A stretch of DNA of 64,000 bases from an uncultured Flavihumibacter sp. (lineage in GTDB: Bacteria > Bacteroidota > Bacteroidia > Chitinophagales > Chitinophagaceae). Positions 1 to 9,064 of this stretch are shown here, in pieces; positions within the stretch are counted from its first letter, which is position 1; every line of letters begins with the position of its first letter. The stretch spans positions 38,195-102,194 of the forward strand of contig CABHOY010000032.1 in assembly GCA_902168105.1 (NCBI GenBank), read 5' to 3'. The position numbers and the translations under genes are program-made. Below the pieces are notes generated by a model. The model searched no databases. It was given only the letters and a program-made list of their open reading frames with translations, and had not been told where the DNA came from.

Positions 1-2234
1 GCGATGATCACACAGAGATCATTCCGGTGGTCGTCCATTTTTTTGAGCAAGGTATCGATAGCTTCTTTGCCGAAGGTATCATTATCGCCATTGACCAGTG
101 AATATGCTTCATCGATAAAGAGGATGCCTCCCATAGCCTCCTCGATCTTAGCCGCTACTTTCAGTGCTGTTTCTCCCTGGACTTGACCGACGAGATCTCC
201 CCGGCTGGCCTCTACAAAGACGTTGTTGCTCAAGACCTGATGGTGCTGGTATATTTTGCCGACAAGTCTGGCTACGGTAGTTTTACCGGTACCGGGGTTA
301 CCTCTGAATACCAGGTGAAGGCGCCTGCCTTCGCTGAGTTCGGGTTCCAGGAAAGAGCTGGTTACAACGGCGGCAAGTTGCCTTTGGATTTGTCTTTTCG
401 CTTTTTGCAGGCCGATCATTTCTTTCAGTTTCTCCATGGCGTTCCCTTCAGGCGTATGTTTCTGAGCATTTTTCAGGTGCCCGGCCGGAATATCCTCTAC
501 CTCAAAACTTGTTTGACGGGGATCGAGAAGCAAGCGGTCACACCGGTCTACCCGCAGTTCATTGATACGTGCAAATAGTTGTTCAACCGTTCTGCCATTG
601 TCAAATTTCTTTTCACGCGTCCGGTAAATACTGGTGAAAACTTTTTCCAGGGTCTGATCAAATTCTTCCGTTGTGGTAAGTTTACTTTTTTTCACCCTGC
701 CATTGAATATCTGCAGGAGTTCTTCAGGTTTGTAGTCTTCTATGGTAAGCGTAAGACCGATCCTTCCTTTAAATCCGGGATTGGCTTCCAGCAAGTTGTC
801 CATTTCCGCAGGATAGCCTGCGAGGATGACACAGAAACGATCCTGCCAGTCGGACATACGTTTGATGAGGGTATCAATGGCTTCCTGTCCAAAGCTACTT
901 GAAGCCCCGGCAGTGTTATTAGCTTCTTTCCGTGGCATAAGGCCATAGGCTTCATCGATGAACAGTGCTCCATCCAGCGCTTCCCGGCAGCAATTGTCTG
1001 TAGCGATAGCTGTTTGTCCTACATAACCTGCTATCAATCGCGCCTGGTCGACTTCAATGAGTTGCCCGCGTTCCAGTAATCCTGATTCATACAGGATGGC
1101 GGCTATCAACCGCGCAAGGGTGGTTTTGCCGGTACCCGGATTACCTTTCAGCATGATGTGCATTAATGGTTTATCGTCAGGATTATGCTGGCGTATTTCC
1201 TGCAACTGGCGGATATAGCGTCGTAAGGCCTGTTTCACGTTATTTAACCCTACCAGGGCGTCCAGTTTTTTTAGTGGAGGTTTTTCTTCCATACTTAATG
1301 AAGAGGTTAATACTTTTTGTTTATTGAGTTCCGTTACATTGACGATCGCCATTTTACGAAGCATGGTTTCCCATCGTTTAAGCGTATTACGATCGAAGTC
1401 AAGGGCACGGACAATACGGTTAAGTTGCAACCAGTCAACTTCTTTTGCTTTCAGAATGCGTTGACGATGGATGATCGAACGTATTTCATCCTGTTGAGGA
1501 TATCCCATATGTAATAAGGAATCAAGCCCCTTCGCTGCATCTCTCATTGCCACAATGGAACTAAGCGCGGGCATACCATCTACCAGTTCTTTCAGCTTCT
1601 CCAGGTCAATCGCATTGGTGATGATAAATATTTTGTTGTCGATGTGGCGACGACGAAAGCCGCTGATCAGTGGTTCCAGTAAGCGAAGTACTTCAGAGTT
1701 GCTCCGTGGGTTGTCGAACTGGCTTAAAATGACGGCCGTCCTGCCATCCGTCCGGCGCATGGAAGCGCGGATGATATCAGCAACTGCTGCGTCACTACCT
1801 CCCCGTATGACAGAGATATATCCTTCCTGTTTGTTCCACAAAGGTTGTTTGCGGTCGTCATTCCCGGCGCCATTAACACCGGCGGTCTGGCGGATGCGAA
1901 GGAATTTCTGTGTACCGAGAGGCCGGTTATCTTTGGTGCTTGCATTGACAGCTGCTACCGGCTGTTCTTCTTCTGCTGCGGGTGTATTCTCAGGTGGGAA
2001 GCAAAGTGTATAGGAAGTTTCATCGTAGGCGTAAAGTTGCCTTTCCGGTGAATAGAAAATGATCTGGTCGTATCCATGTTCATGCAGATATAATGCGAGT
2101 ATTTTCTCGATACCGTCGCTATCATGCATCCTGAGATCTTCGGTGATGAAGATATCATTCACCTGTCCATATACCAATATAACAGTGTCACTGTTAGTGA
2201 GGTCAAACTGGCTGGCAATACGTTTAACTGGCAT
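1..2234 (-). CDS. Tandem AAA+ ATPase of CbxX/CfxQ type (3' end outside window)
   Basis: An open frame of about 744 codons runs from the ATG at 2234 off the left edge, so the C-terminus is missing. Two AAA+ modules of the CbxX/CfxQ (Rubisco-activase/EccA-like) family are visible. Each has a Walker A motif GNPGTGKT (about residues 364-371 and 645-652), each followed by a Walker B ending in FIDEAY. The first 330 residues are not a canonical AAA+ domain; the part ending in 'NKIFIITNA' may be a degenerate one. Family knowledge: these ATPases form rings that remodel partner proteins. The gene starts 19 nt after the preceding coiled-coil gene and is the last visible member of the operon. I infer an ATP-driven remodelling role in the GTPase-associated system. 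No WXG100 or EccC gene is nearby, so a type VII secretion role is unlikely. Confidence 0.85.
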   Translation of the reverse strand, partial: MPVKRIASQFDLTNSDTVILVYGQVNDIFITEDLRMHDSDGIEKILALYLHEHGYDQIIFYSPERQLYAYDETSYTLCFPPENTPAAEEEQPVAAVNASTKDNRPLGTQKFLRIRQTAGVNGAGNDDRKQPLWNKQEGYISVIRGGSDAAVADIIRASMRRTDGRTAVILSQFDNPRSNSEVLRLLEPLISGFRRRHIDNKIFIITNAIDLEKLKELVDGMPALSSIVAMRDAAKGLDSLLHMGYPQQDEIRSIIHRQRILKAKEVDWLQLNRIVRALDFDRNTLKRWETMLRKMAIVNVTELNKQKVLTSSLSMEEKPPLKKLDALVGLNNVKQALRRYIRQLQEIRQHNPDDKPLMHIMLKGNPGTGKTTLARLIAAILYESGLLERGQLIEVDQARLIAGYVGQTAIATDNCCREALDGALFIDEAYGLMPRKEANNTAGASSSFGQEAIDTLIKRMSDWQDRFCVILAGYPAEMDNLLEANPGFKGRIGLTLTIEDYKPEELLQIFNGRVKKSKLTTTEEFDQTLEKVFTSIYRTREKKFDNGRTVEQLFARINELRVDRCDRLLLDPRQTSFEVEDIPAGHLKNAQKHTPEGNAMEKLKEMIGLQKAKRQIQRQLAAVVTSSFLEPELSEGRRLHLVFRGNPGTGKTTVARLVGKIYQHHQVLSNNVFVEASRGDLVGQVQGETALKVAAKIEEAMGGILFIDEAYSLVNGDNDTFGKEAIDTLLKKMDDHRNDLCVII

Positions 2235-2253
2235 ATGGTTTCGTTAGAATGGA

Positions 2254-3678
2254 TTATTTATCTGAAGTTTTGGCTGATGATGGTGCAGACAGACCGGATG
2301 CTTGTTGTACTATCTGTTTCGGCAGTTTTTTTGCGCCCTGTTTGATGAGGTTCTCCACATCATAGAACTCGTGAATACCCTGGTCGTTACAAACTGTTTC
2401 ACCGGCTTGAAGCCCACCTTCACGTAACGCTACCAGGAGGTCTGCATTGCGTTTGCGTTTTCCTTCATCGTCCATATGTTCTTCGTTGTAGGTATTGATA
2501 GAAAGTGTGTTTTCATACGTTTTTTCATTGGGAGAGATGACGGTCACGATTTCGGTGCCGAGTATATTTGCCAGTTTTATCATATATGGTTCGCGCTGAT
2601 CGTCGGTAGAGTAACCGCATTGCCCTTTTTGTATCCTGTAGCCCTGGGCTTCGAGTTTCCCGATCACTACATCGCCGATCTCTGCCCGTAGTTGAGAGGA
2701 AATGATACGTTCTACTGCTTCCTGCACGAGTGCTTCCTGTCCATGGGAGAACTGTTCAAGATCGTCGAGATAGTTATTCAGTTGTGCGGTAGTCAGCGTT
2801 GATTGGTTTTGATCAATATGGTCCCTCACTGCTTTTATCTTGTCTTCCAGTTCCTGGTAACGTCCATTGGTCCAGAAATCCGCTTCCTGTAGTGTGGCGT
2901 TGTTTTCCAGTTTGATCTGGCGGTTTTGCCTGACGGCGGTGAACAATGCGCTGACTGCATCAGCTACGGTACGGTAGGTCATTTCGAATTCCATTTCTTT
3001 GTTCATGATGTCTTCTTCAAGATCCATGAGCTCAAAATGGGCCCGTTGAATAGTGGCGATGGCTGCAGCAGGAACGTCTTCCCGCAGTTGGCGGCGGGCA
3101 GCTTCCAGCTGACGTTTTATTTTATCCAGATGGCCTGGTGCAAAGCGTTGGTGTGGGAGGTACTGATCTGCGGCCTGGATAAGCTGTTCAAGGTCGGATA
3201 AGTAGACAGTGGCTCTTTTTTCGCGGTGTTCTTCACGCCTGTTGATCTGTTCAATATCGATCTTAAGGTTGTTGATCTGTTGTTGCTGCAATTGTGAGAT
3301 GCGCTGGTATTCCCTGCGTTGGTCGTCAAGTTTTCCCTTCGTCCAGTTCCGTAGATTTTCTACTTTCTGATCAACGCGTCCATCCATGTCCTGCATTTCC
3401 TGTAAGACCTGCTGGCGTTGCTGCGCCATTTGTTGCTGATGTTCGGCCGCCTGATTACGCAATTCGCTTTTAAGGGAGTTGGTGACAGCAGCCATTTTCT
3501 GGTCGCGTTTTTCCAGTTCGGTCCGCAGCGCAGTATATTGTGCGGCGTTCTCCGTCTGTATGTTGTTGAGGGATTGCTGCAGACGGTCACGCTGTTGCTG
3601 GATGTCAAACAACTGCCGGCGATTATCCAGCATCTGGTCCTGCAGTATCTGTATGGGGGTTCTTTTTTCTCCGCTCAT
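2254..3678 (-). CDS. Long coiled-coil protein with C-terminal globular domain, system component
   Basis: 474 aa from the ATG at 3678. A frame extension to 3702 would need a TTG inside the stop region of the previous gene, so the ATG is preferred. Residues about 10-330 are Gln/Glu/Arg/Leu-rich heptads predicted to form long coiled coils ('QQQRDRLQQSLNNIQ' and similar). About 330-460 is a mixed alpha/beta region ('GDVVIGKLEAQGYRIQKGQ', then 'VCNDQGIHEFYDVENLIKQG'). No signal peptide or membrane segment is seen, so it is probably cytoplasmic. I do not recognise a named family. It lies 17 nt after the radical-SAM gene and 19 nt before the AAA+ gene in the same operon. A scaffold or adaptor role is inferred only from the coiled coil and the position. 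Confidence 0.75.
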   Translation of the reverse strand: MSGEKRTPIQILQDQMLDNRRQLFDIQQQRDRLQQSLNNIQTENAAQYTALRTELEKRDQKMAAVTNSLKSELRNQAAEHQQQMAQQRQQVLQEMQDMDGRVDQKVENLRNWTKGKLDDQRREYQRISQLQQQQINNLKIDIEQINRREEHREKRATVYLSDLEQLIQAADQYLPHQRFAPGHLDKIKRQLEAARRQLREDVPAAAIATIQRAHFELMDLEEDIMNKEMEFEMTYRTVADAVSALFTAVRQNRQIKLENNATLQEADFWTNGRYQELEDKIKAVRDHIDQNQSTLTTAQLNNYLDDLEQFSHGQEALVQEAVERIISSQLRAEIGDVVIGKLEAQGYRIQKGQCGYSTDDQREPYMIKLANILGTEIVTVISPNEKTYENTLSINTYNEEHMDDEGKRKRNADLLVALREGGLQAGETVCNDQGIHEFYDVENLIKQGAKKLPKQIVQQASGLSAPSSAKTSDK

Positions 3679-3695
3679 GGTTAGTTTTTTTATCG

Positions 3696-4271
3696 TTACC
3701 AATTGAAGCCGGATGGAGGTATCCCTGCCATCAGTGCTCCATCGTTTAATAAATGGATCTCTATATCAGATCGCCGGTTAAGGATCTGCTCCCGGAAAGG
3801 GAACAGCCGGTCTGTCAGAAAATGGAATTGCTGATTGTTTGACCCTCGCAGGCCTGCCTGGTCATTGAGGTGTTGCACATACTGACCGTCAACAAGGAGG
3901 TCGATGCAGGCTAATAACTCCCGCGCCTCATCCCACACCAACTGTTGGTGTGTAAAGCCTGTGAAAACGATCACATTCAGTTCAGGACGCGCTGCAGATA
4001 CCTGCCGGAGCAAGCCGGATAATTTACCTGCCTGCATCATAGGTTCGCCTCCTGAGATAGTAATGCCTTCAATGTTTTTTGCAGCGATGATCTGTTGCGC
4101 CAGCTGATCTATTGGCATTGGGGTAGCTACCTTAAATGGGATCCAATCCGGAGAGATACATCCTTTACAATTGAATGGACAGCCTTGTACCCATATGGCA
4201 AAACGGTCACCGGGACCAAGTGCCTTGGTGGCCGGGCAAAGCTGTGCGATATTGAGACGGGGTGCTGTCAT
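3696..4271 (-). CDS. Small radical-SAM protein, activase-like (4Fe-4S single-cluster)
   Basis: 191 aa. The cluster-binding motif is CxxxCxxC (C31, C35, C38 in 'GCPFNCKGC'), followed by SGGEP at 73-77, the SAM-contact motif of radical-SAM enzymes. Size and motif spacing match NrdG/pyruvate-formate-lyase activase-like single-domain proteins, which reductively cleave S-adenosylmethionine to make a glycyl radical on a partner. No glycyl-radical enzyme (NrdD, PflB) is seen in the window, so the substrate is unknown; a protein of the same operon is possible. The gene begins 5 nt after the GAP1-like gene stops and is 17 nt ahead of the next start, so it is operonic. Radical-SAM membership is clear; the assignment to activation of a partner protein is inference. 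Confidence 0.85.
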   Translation of the reverse strand: MTAPRLNIAQLCPATKALGPGDRFAIWVQGCPFNCKGCISPDWIPFKVATPMPIDQLAQQIIAAKNIEGITISGGEPMMQAGKLSGLLRQVSAARPELNVIVFTGFTHQQLVWDEARELLACIDLLVDGQYVQHLNDQAGLRGSNNQQFHFLTDRLFPFREQILNRRSDIEIHLLNDGALMAGIPPSGFNW

Positions 4272-4276
4272 ACGGA

Positions 4277-6895
4277 TTATTTCAAGGTGGGGCCATAGGT
4301 TTTGGTGAAAAGGAAGCCCTTTTTATTTGACGGGCTTTTGAATGCTGTGTACGTGTTATTTTCCTCCGGCATTAAGCACACCAACTGATCACTGACAATC
4401 TTATAATCATCCCAGGAAAGTGGAATAATATTGAGTAGCGCTCTATAATGTGAAAGTTCGTCATGGACGATAAGGAATATAATGTATTGGTACACGATGT
4501 GTTCCCATTGTAACAGTAAATTATTTGTCGCAACGGTAGACTGCGAGCGGTGTTGGAGCTGTAATGCGGTTAATATATTTTTTAACAGTTCTGGAAGTTT
4601 CTCTCTATTTCGATGGTCCAGCTCTTTAAAAAGAGCTTCCCATGCATAATGCGGCCACGGAAGCTTTATTAACGAATAAAGGGTTTTTGCGTCGAGAGGT
4701 TTATTCTTTAGGTATTTTGCAACTTGCCCCATATGCTCAAGTTTACGGATTCCCTGGATGTGAGCGAATGTAATCTCCATATGTGCGGCTGGTACCGGAC
4801 GTTTAATTTTCCCCTTTTCGCTTAAGATCCTGGCTATCTGTAGTTGTTCAGGCGGTATAGTTTTAGCGTCGTTGTCAAGGGCGTCATACACCGGTTTTAG
4901 ATTCGATTCATTGATGTGGGCTATTGTATTTGGATCTTTCGACTTATCGGCAGTTGGATTGTGTATCAAATTGCAGAGAGACCAAAGCTTACTTTGCTCG
5001 GAATCACGTAAACATCGTGTAATAAACCTATTCAGTGAATCATAGACGCTAACACATGGGACGAATGACAGCACCTTTTCAAGCGGAAGGAAATCCATCA
5101 GCCGGTCGCGCACAGGAGGGGGAGCCACTTTTACAAACTCTTTCTGGTCATTGTCTGTTAGCTGCTCGAAATGAAATTTGAATGTTTTCAGGCTGCTTTC
5201 CGATTGCAAGATGCAAAGAGCCAGATCTTTGTTAGGAAGTTTGAAAGATAACTGGGCTATTTCAAACAGGGACTTTAATGAATTGTTATCCCATTGTGGC
5301 CAGTTGAAAAACAAATGCCAGGAAAAAGGTTTGAGATGGTTGATACAATCAAGAACGAATGCTTTGTCCAGTTTTTCGTACTCATAGGCCCGGAGGAATA
5401 ACGGGTATTGCTCTGATGCAGGCGCCTTTTCCAGTTGGTCTATGAAATCAATCTGATCCTGTATCTTTTCCAGCTGACTTTTTTGATCGGCGGTCATTTC
5501 TCCAACGATAAAGTCTTTGATCATGCTGATGCCTTGTTCTTTAGTTGCCTGCTGCTGACTGGAATTAATGATCGGCATTACCTTATTGAAGAAGGGCGTA
5601 TTTCTGTCTGATGATAAGATATTCGTTAGGGAAAAGAATGCGCTTACCTGATCGAGTTTGCTAAAATATAGTTTTTCTGCTAACTCACTCTCCAGTTTGA
5701 TCCACAGTTCATCTGTGATGTTTGATATTTTATATTGGGAGATGGCTTTGTAGCTACTGAGATCATCCGCAGTGGGCATTTTTTTTCTGAGTAATGTACG
5801 CCAGATGATATTACACAGGTCGGCCCGCTCCTGCTGCTGCACAATCGATATGATCCTTTCAACATGTTGTACATCGTCTGCCTGGGAAGTAAAGAACGTT
5901 TCAAATTCTTGCGTCTTCATATATGGCACTTCCGGCATCTGGTGGAAAAAGTCAGCGCATTTGTTGAACTGTTCCGGCGTGTAGGGGCCTGTTGTTATTT
6001 TGGCAAACACTTCATTCCTGAAGTGGAGAAAATCACCTTTCCGAATAGCGTTGAGCAATGAACGTGCATAGATACCAGGATTTTCCATTCCGGGGCTATT
6101 GATGTCGATCACCGTTGCTCTGTCTGTGAGGCGCTTAACACGCTCACTGTTTTCGGTTTCAAAACATAACACCTGACAGATGTCCATAAGGGTATGTGAG
6201 TTGGCAAAAGAGGTAATGGAGAGATGCCGGTGAACAAAATCAAGGGGAAAGGATTGCAACAGACACATCGCCCAATTCAATAGCATCGTCTTATCATCAA
6301 TAATGAGCACTTTCTGCCGCCTGATGATAGCGTCAACCACCGCCATAAACATTTTTTGACGGGAAGCGTTTTCTCCGCTCGAAATGGCCGGATCGGAGAA
6401 TGCTGGAAGGAGCAGCTCATCGAAGCTATCCATGTATAGAAATTCAGGGTCTACCTGCATCGACAGCGGAGATATATTGATGGGTACGGGATCAGTGGAG
6501 CTGTCTTCCGCCGCTATGATATCTCCTGTTTTCCAGGCAGCTTTCTTATATAGTTCCACAGGATTGAACCTGTGTTGACTATCTGTAACAAGCGCATGTG
6601 AAATATAATTACCAGGCCTGGGTGGATATGAGTGCAGGTCGAAACCAACATACGTTGATCTGGATACGACTTTTGTTTTTGAATCGAGGTTATAGAATAG
6701 AAATAATTCCGGGCGTTCTCCAAGTCCAATAGAAGACATGTCGGCGTAGGCAGTGGATACATACACACCATATCCGCCGAGTTTTTCATCTGTTTGTTCG
6801 TCCATAGGCGGGGTATATTGGTAGGTACGGTAGCCCTTTCTTGCCCTGGAAGACGTTTTGATGTGTTGTCTGAATGTAATAACATTATTGGTCAT
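4277..6895 (-). CDS. GAP1-like protein (GTPase-associated protein 1)
   Basis: 872 aa, no signal peptide. The N-terminal 110 residues resemble the GAP1 N-terminal domain: a Tyr-rich start ('YRTYQYTPPMDEQ'), an internal 'GYGVYVSTAYADMS', then 'SRSTYVGFDLHSYPPRPGNY' leading into 'ISHALV', as in actinobacterial proteins annotated as GTPase-associated protein 1-related. About 160-330 resembles the middle region ('LPAFSDPAISSG', 'VLIIDDKTMLLNWAMCLLQ'). About 330-872 is mainly helical and not recognised. GAP1 proteins are known from comparative genomics to sit beside paired GTPases in predicted NTP-dependent conflict systems; their biochemistry is unknown. The start overlaps the end of the upstream GTPase-like gene by 4 nt (ATGA), a sign of translational coupling. 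The family call rests on recalled motifs and a profile search could confirm it. Confidence 0.7.
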   Translation of the reverse strand: MTNNVITFRQHIKTSSRARKGYRTYQYTPPMDEQTDEKLGGYGVYVSTAYADMSSIGLGERPELFLFYNLDSKTKVVSRSTYVGFDLHSYPPRPGNYISHALVTDSQHRFNPVELYKKAAWKTGDIIAAEDSSTDPVPINISPLSMQVDPEFLYMDSFDELLLPAFSDPAISSGENASRQKMFMAVVDAIIRRQKVLIIDDKTMLLNWAMCLLQSFPLDFVHRHLSITSFANSHTLMDICQVLCFETENSERVKRLTDRATVIDINSPGMENPGIYARSLLNAIRKGDFLHFRNEVFAKITTGPYTPEQFNKCADFFHQMPEVPYMKTQEFETFFTSQADDVQHVERIISIVQQQERADLCNIIWRTLLRKKMPTADDLSSYKAISQYKISNITDELWIKLESELAEKLYFSKLDQVSAFFSLTNILSSDRNTPFFNKVMPIINSSQQQATKEQGISMIKDFIVGEMTADQKSQLEKIQDQIDFIDQLEKAPASEQYPLFLRAYEYEKLDKAFVLDCINHLKPFSWHLFFNWPQWDNNSLKSLFEIAQLSFKLPNKDLALCILQSESSLKTFKFHFEQLTDNDQKEFVKVAPPPVRDRLMDFLPLEKVLSFVPCVSVYDSLNRFITRCLRDSEQSKLWSLCNLIHNPTADKSKDPNTIAHINESNLKPVYDALDNDAKTIPPEQLQIARILSEKGKIKRPVPAAHMEITFAHIQGIRKLEHMGQVAKYLKNKPLDAKTLYSLIKLPWPHYAWEALFKELDHRNREKLPELLKNILTALQLQHRSQSTVATNNLLLQWEHIVYQYIIFLIVHDELSHYRALLNIIPLSWDDYKIVSDQLVCLMPEENNTYTAFKSPSNKKGFLFTKTYGPTLK

Positions 6896-8100
6896 TGCTC
6901 AGTGATAAATTTGGTTTGTTGAAGCAGCCAAATAAATGGTTGAAGTACGCCTTTGGGATCAACACCTCCGGGCACCCTAAGATCCATCCCATCCTTGCTG
7001 GGCATTTTGCCCAATGGAGACACAGGGAACAACCGGTAATTCCGGTACTGTTTGTCCATGATATTGAGTAGTTTCTTGTCGGTTTCTTCCAATAATTCTC
7101 TCAGATCAGCGGAGACCATATCAACCTCAGAGAGGATATCCTGAACGTCTTCCACATCTGGATCGAAGTCTGGAGGAATATACAAATTCGCGATCTCTTC
7201 GATCATGTCTGCTCTGGACAGGCAAAATGCAGTATGCGCTTTTATTTTCCTGTTAGGCCTTACTCTACCGGTTCTGAGATAAAACTGGTAAAGTGTTTCA
7301 AGGATATCGAAATTGTTGTTATTAGTGTAAGTACCTGAAGCGATAGTTCCCGGGCGTTCCTTTTGGACCATGCGAAGCAGTTCGCTTATATCAAGGGGAT
7401 TCATCAGAAAGATAATGCCTTTGGCGTACTGGAGGTTGGGATGCTTCTGTATGAGTACTTCAATATGGCTGAATTGTTCCCCCGGACTGTCGAGCAGGGT
7501 GATATAGGTGACCTTTTTATGATGTTTATTATGAAGGCGTACTACAATAGGACGCTGATCTTCGGTTGTCCCGAACAGGCTAAGATGCTGTTGTATCAGC
7601 ATGGAGCGGTTGTACTCAAACTGGTCTTTACCTTCCTGGTTAATGATAGAACCGTATATACCTAAATCGCCCAACAAGGATTTTCGGTGCATCAATAGTT
7701 CACAAAACAATGTGATAAAGGATGTCTTTCCGGACTTTTCTCCCCCGACAACGGCTAGACTGGTTGTACGACTGGCGAAAAAATCAGAAGGCAGTTCTGA
7801 CCGGCAACTCGCGCACCGGTACAATTTAACGGCTTTGCGGTGTCCTATCCGTATATTATATTCTTTCATGCGATGATGGACATTGGCAAAACAATAGGGA
7901 CATTGAAACCGGTTAAATAATATATCAAAATAAGCGCGAATGGCATCGAGCGCCCCAGTTATCCTTTCTATCAAGCTTAAACGGGGTAGGGGTGGAGATG
8001 CTGTTAGCGGTGGCAAAGTAAATATCGGTTCCATCTCTGGTATATCCATTGTAGAAGATAAAGGTGCTTGTGCATCTGTATCCTGATCAGTATATTCCAT
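6892..8100 (-). CDS. Zinc-ribbon P-loop GTPase-like protein (double-GTPase pair, member 2)
   Basis: 402 aa. A Pro-rich N-terminal tail (about 1-40) leads to a split zinc ribbon (C67, C70, C96, C99: CPYC...CASC). A P-loop follows at 119-126 (GGEKSGKT). Further on are a G3-like 'LLDSPGEQF' (DxxG) and a G4-like 'AFCLSRADMI', as in TRAFAC-type GTPases. The insert between G3 and G4 is long. No transmembrane helix is evident. It overlaps the preceding GTPase-like gene by 14 nt and the following GAP1-like gene by 4 nt. Adjacent zinc-ribbon GTPases beside GAP1 match the double-GTPase arrangement of predicted conflict systems. GTP rather than ATP use is inferred from the motif set, not shown. Confidence 0.75.
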   Translation of the reverse strand: MEYTDQDTDAQAPLSSTMDIPEMEPIFTLPPLTASPPLPRLSLIERITGALDAIRAYFDILFNRFQCPYCFANVHHRMKEYNIRIGHRKAVKLYRCASCRSELPSDFFASRTTSLAVVGGEKSGKTSFITLFCELLMHRKSLLGDLGIYGSIINQEGKDQFEYNRSMLIQQHLSLFGTTEDQRPIVVRLHNKHHKKVTYITLLDSPGEQFSHIEVLIQKHPNLQYAKGIIFLMNPLDISELLRMVQKERPGTIASGTYTNNNNFDILETLYQFYLRTGRVRPNRKIKAHTAFCLSRADMIEEIANLYIPPDFDPDVEDVQDILSEVDMVSADLRELLEETDKKLLNIMDKQYRNYRLFPVSPLGKMPSKDGMDLRVPGGVDPKGVLQPFIWLLQQTKFITEQ

Positions 8101-9064
8101 AGGTATCTTTTATTATTTGTGATTCTTTCAATAGCCAAAGAAAAGGGGCTAATAGTCCCATAGGTTCTCTGGTTTTCCAGTATAAATTTTCATCTTTGCC
8201 AAAAGGCGCCACAGCGAAGTAACAAATGTTGCTGAACCTTTTGTCAAGATCGGTAGGATCGACAGTCTTACTGTGTGTTTCCAGAAAAGATCTCAATTGT
8301 CCAGAAACTGTTTTGATGTCTCTGAAAAAAGTTCTGGAATCTGCTTCTACAAATGGTTCGCGTAGGAAGTCCTGATTTCTTCTGTGAAGCAGGAGATCAA
8401 ACTTAGAGATGCAGACCGCCATTGGAGTGTCTACATATTGTACTCCGTTTTTTACTTTTTGCATAACCTTATGGAAATGTTCTGCAAAATTGAAATTTGT
8501 ACAGGCTTCCTCTTTGGGCCGTTTCAATATCCGGTTGAGCCCTGAATCTTCCCGTGGATCTACCAGACAAAGGCTGACGGTTCCCTGGAGCTCATGTGAA
8601 TCTGTATTGTATTTCTTCAGTCTTAATTCATCTTCGATCTTTTCACCGGAAGAATTGTATAACACAAGTTCATATACATCTTCATTTTCCAGGGTGAGGA
8701 TCAGACTGAAAAATCCGAGAATATCCGGTTTAGTAGCTTCTATACCTCCGCTGTTACTATATTTAATCAACAGGTCTAATAAGTTATTTGATTCCGGATC
8801 GATCATATTAATATTTTTAATCCCTAGTTTATTTCGCAGTTGTCCGGTGAATGGAGTGGGATTCACCAGTTCATAAACAAGGCACGCCAGATAGCATGTT
8901 TTACCGGCATTAATTCCGCCAACCAAAGAGAATAAACACTTTGGTGGCAGCCGGTTAGGGAATTTTTCCTTCATGGCTGCGGCATAATCTGGATGTGGAC
9001 AGTCGAACCTTTCACATTTCGCATTGGTATGTTGAAGTTTGCCACAACGGTTACATTTCATCAT
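8087..9064 (-). CDS. Zinc-ribbon P-loop GTPase-like protein (double-GTPase pair, member 1)
   Basis: 325 aa from the first of two adjacent ATGs (9064 and 9061). The start overlaps the stop of the upstream gene by 14 nt; the longer frame to 9145 would overlap that gene by 95 nt and adds nothing family-like. Cysteines C4, C7, C17 and C22 form a small N-terminal zinc-binding knuckle. The P-loop is GGINAGKT (49-56). The usual G3 aspartate is absent: the position reads 'LVLYNSSGEKIED' (NSSG instead of DxxG). G4 looks good: 'AVCISKFDLLL' (SKxD). It is paired with the next GTPase-like gene (14-nt overlap). The altered G3 suggests weakened hydrolysis or a nucleotide-dependent scaffold; that is inference. 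Confidence 0.75.
   Translation of the reverse strand: MMKCNRCGKLQHTNAKCERFDCPHPDYAAAMKEKFPNRLPPKCLFSLVGGINAGKTCYLACLVYELVNPTPFTGQLRNKLGIKNINMIDPESNNLLDLLIKYSNSGGIEATKPDILGFFSLILTLENEDVYELVLYNSSGEKIEDELRLKKYNTDSHELQGTVSLCLVDPREDSGLNRILKRPKEEACTNFNFAEHFHKVMQKVKNGVQYVDTPMAVCISKFDLLLHRRNQDFLREPFVEADSRTFFRDIKTVSGQLRSFLETHSKTVDPTDLDKRFSNICYFAVAPFGKDENLYWKTREPMGLLAPFLWLLKESQIIKDTYGIY

Noticed and set aside
1..2234. Type VII secretion component (EccA) for the CbxX-type ATPase
   Set aside because: No WXG100 substrate, EccB, EccC, EccD or EccE gene accompanies it; the neighbours are GTPase-associated genes.
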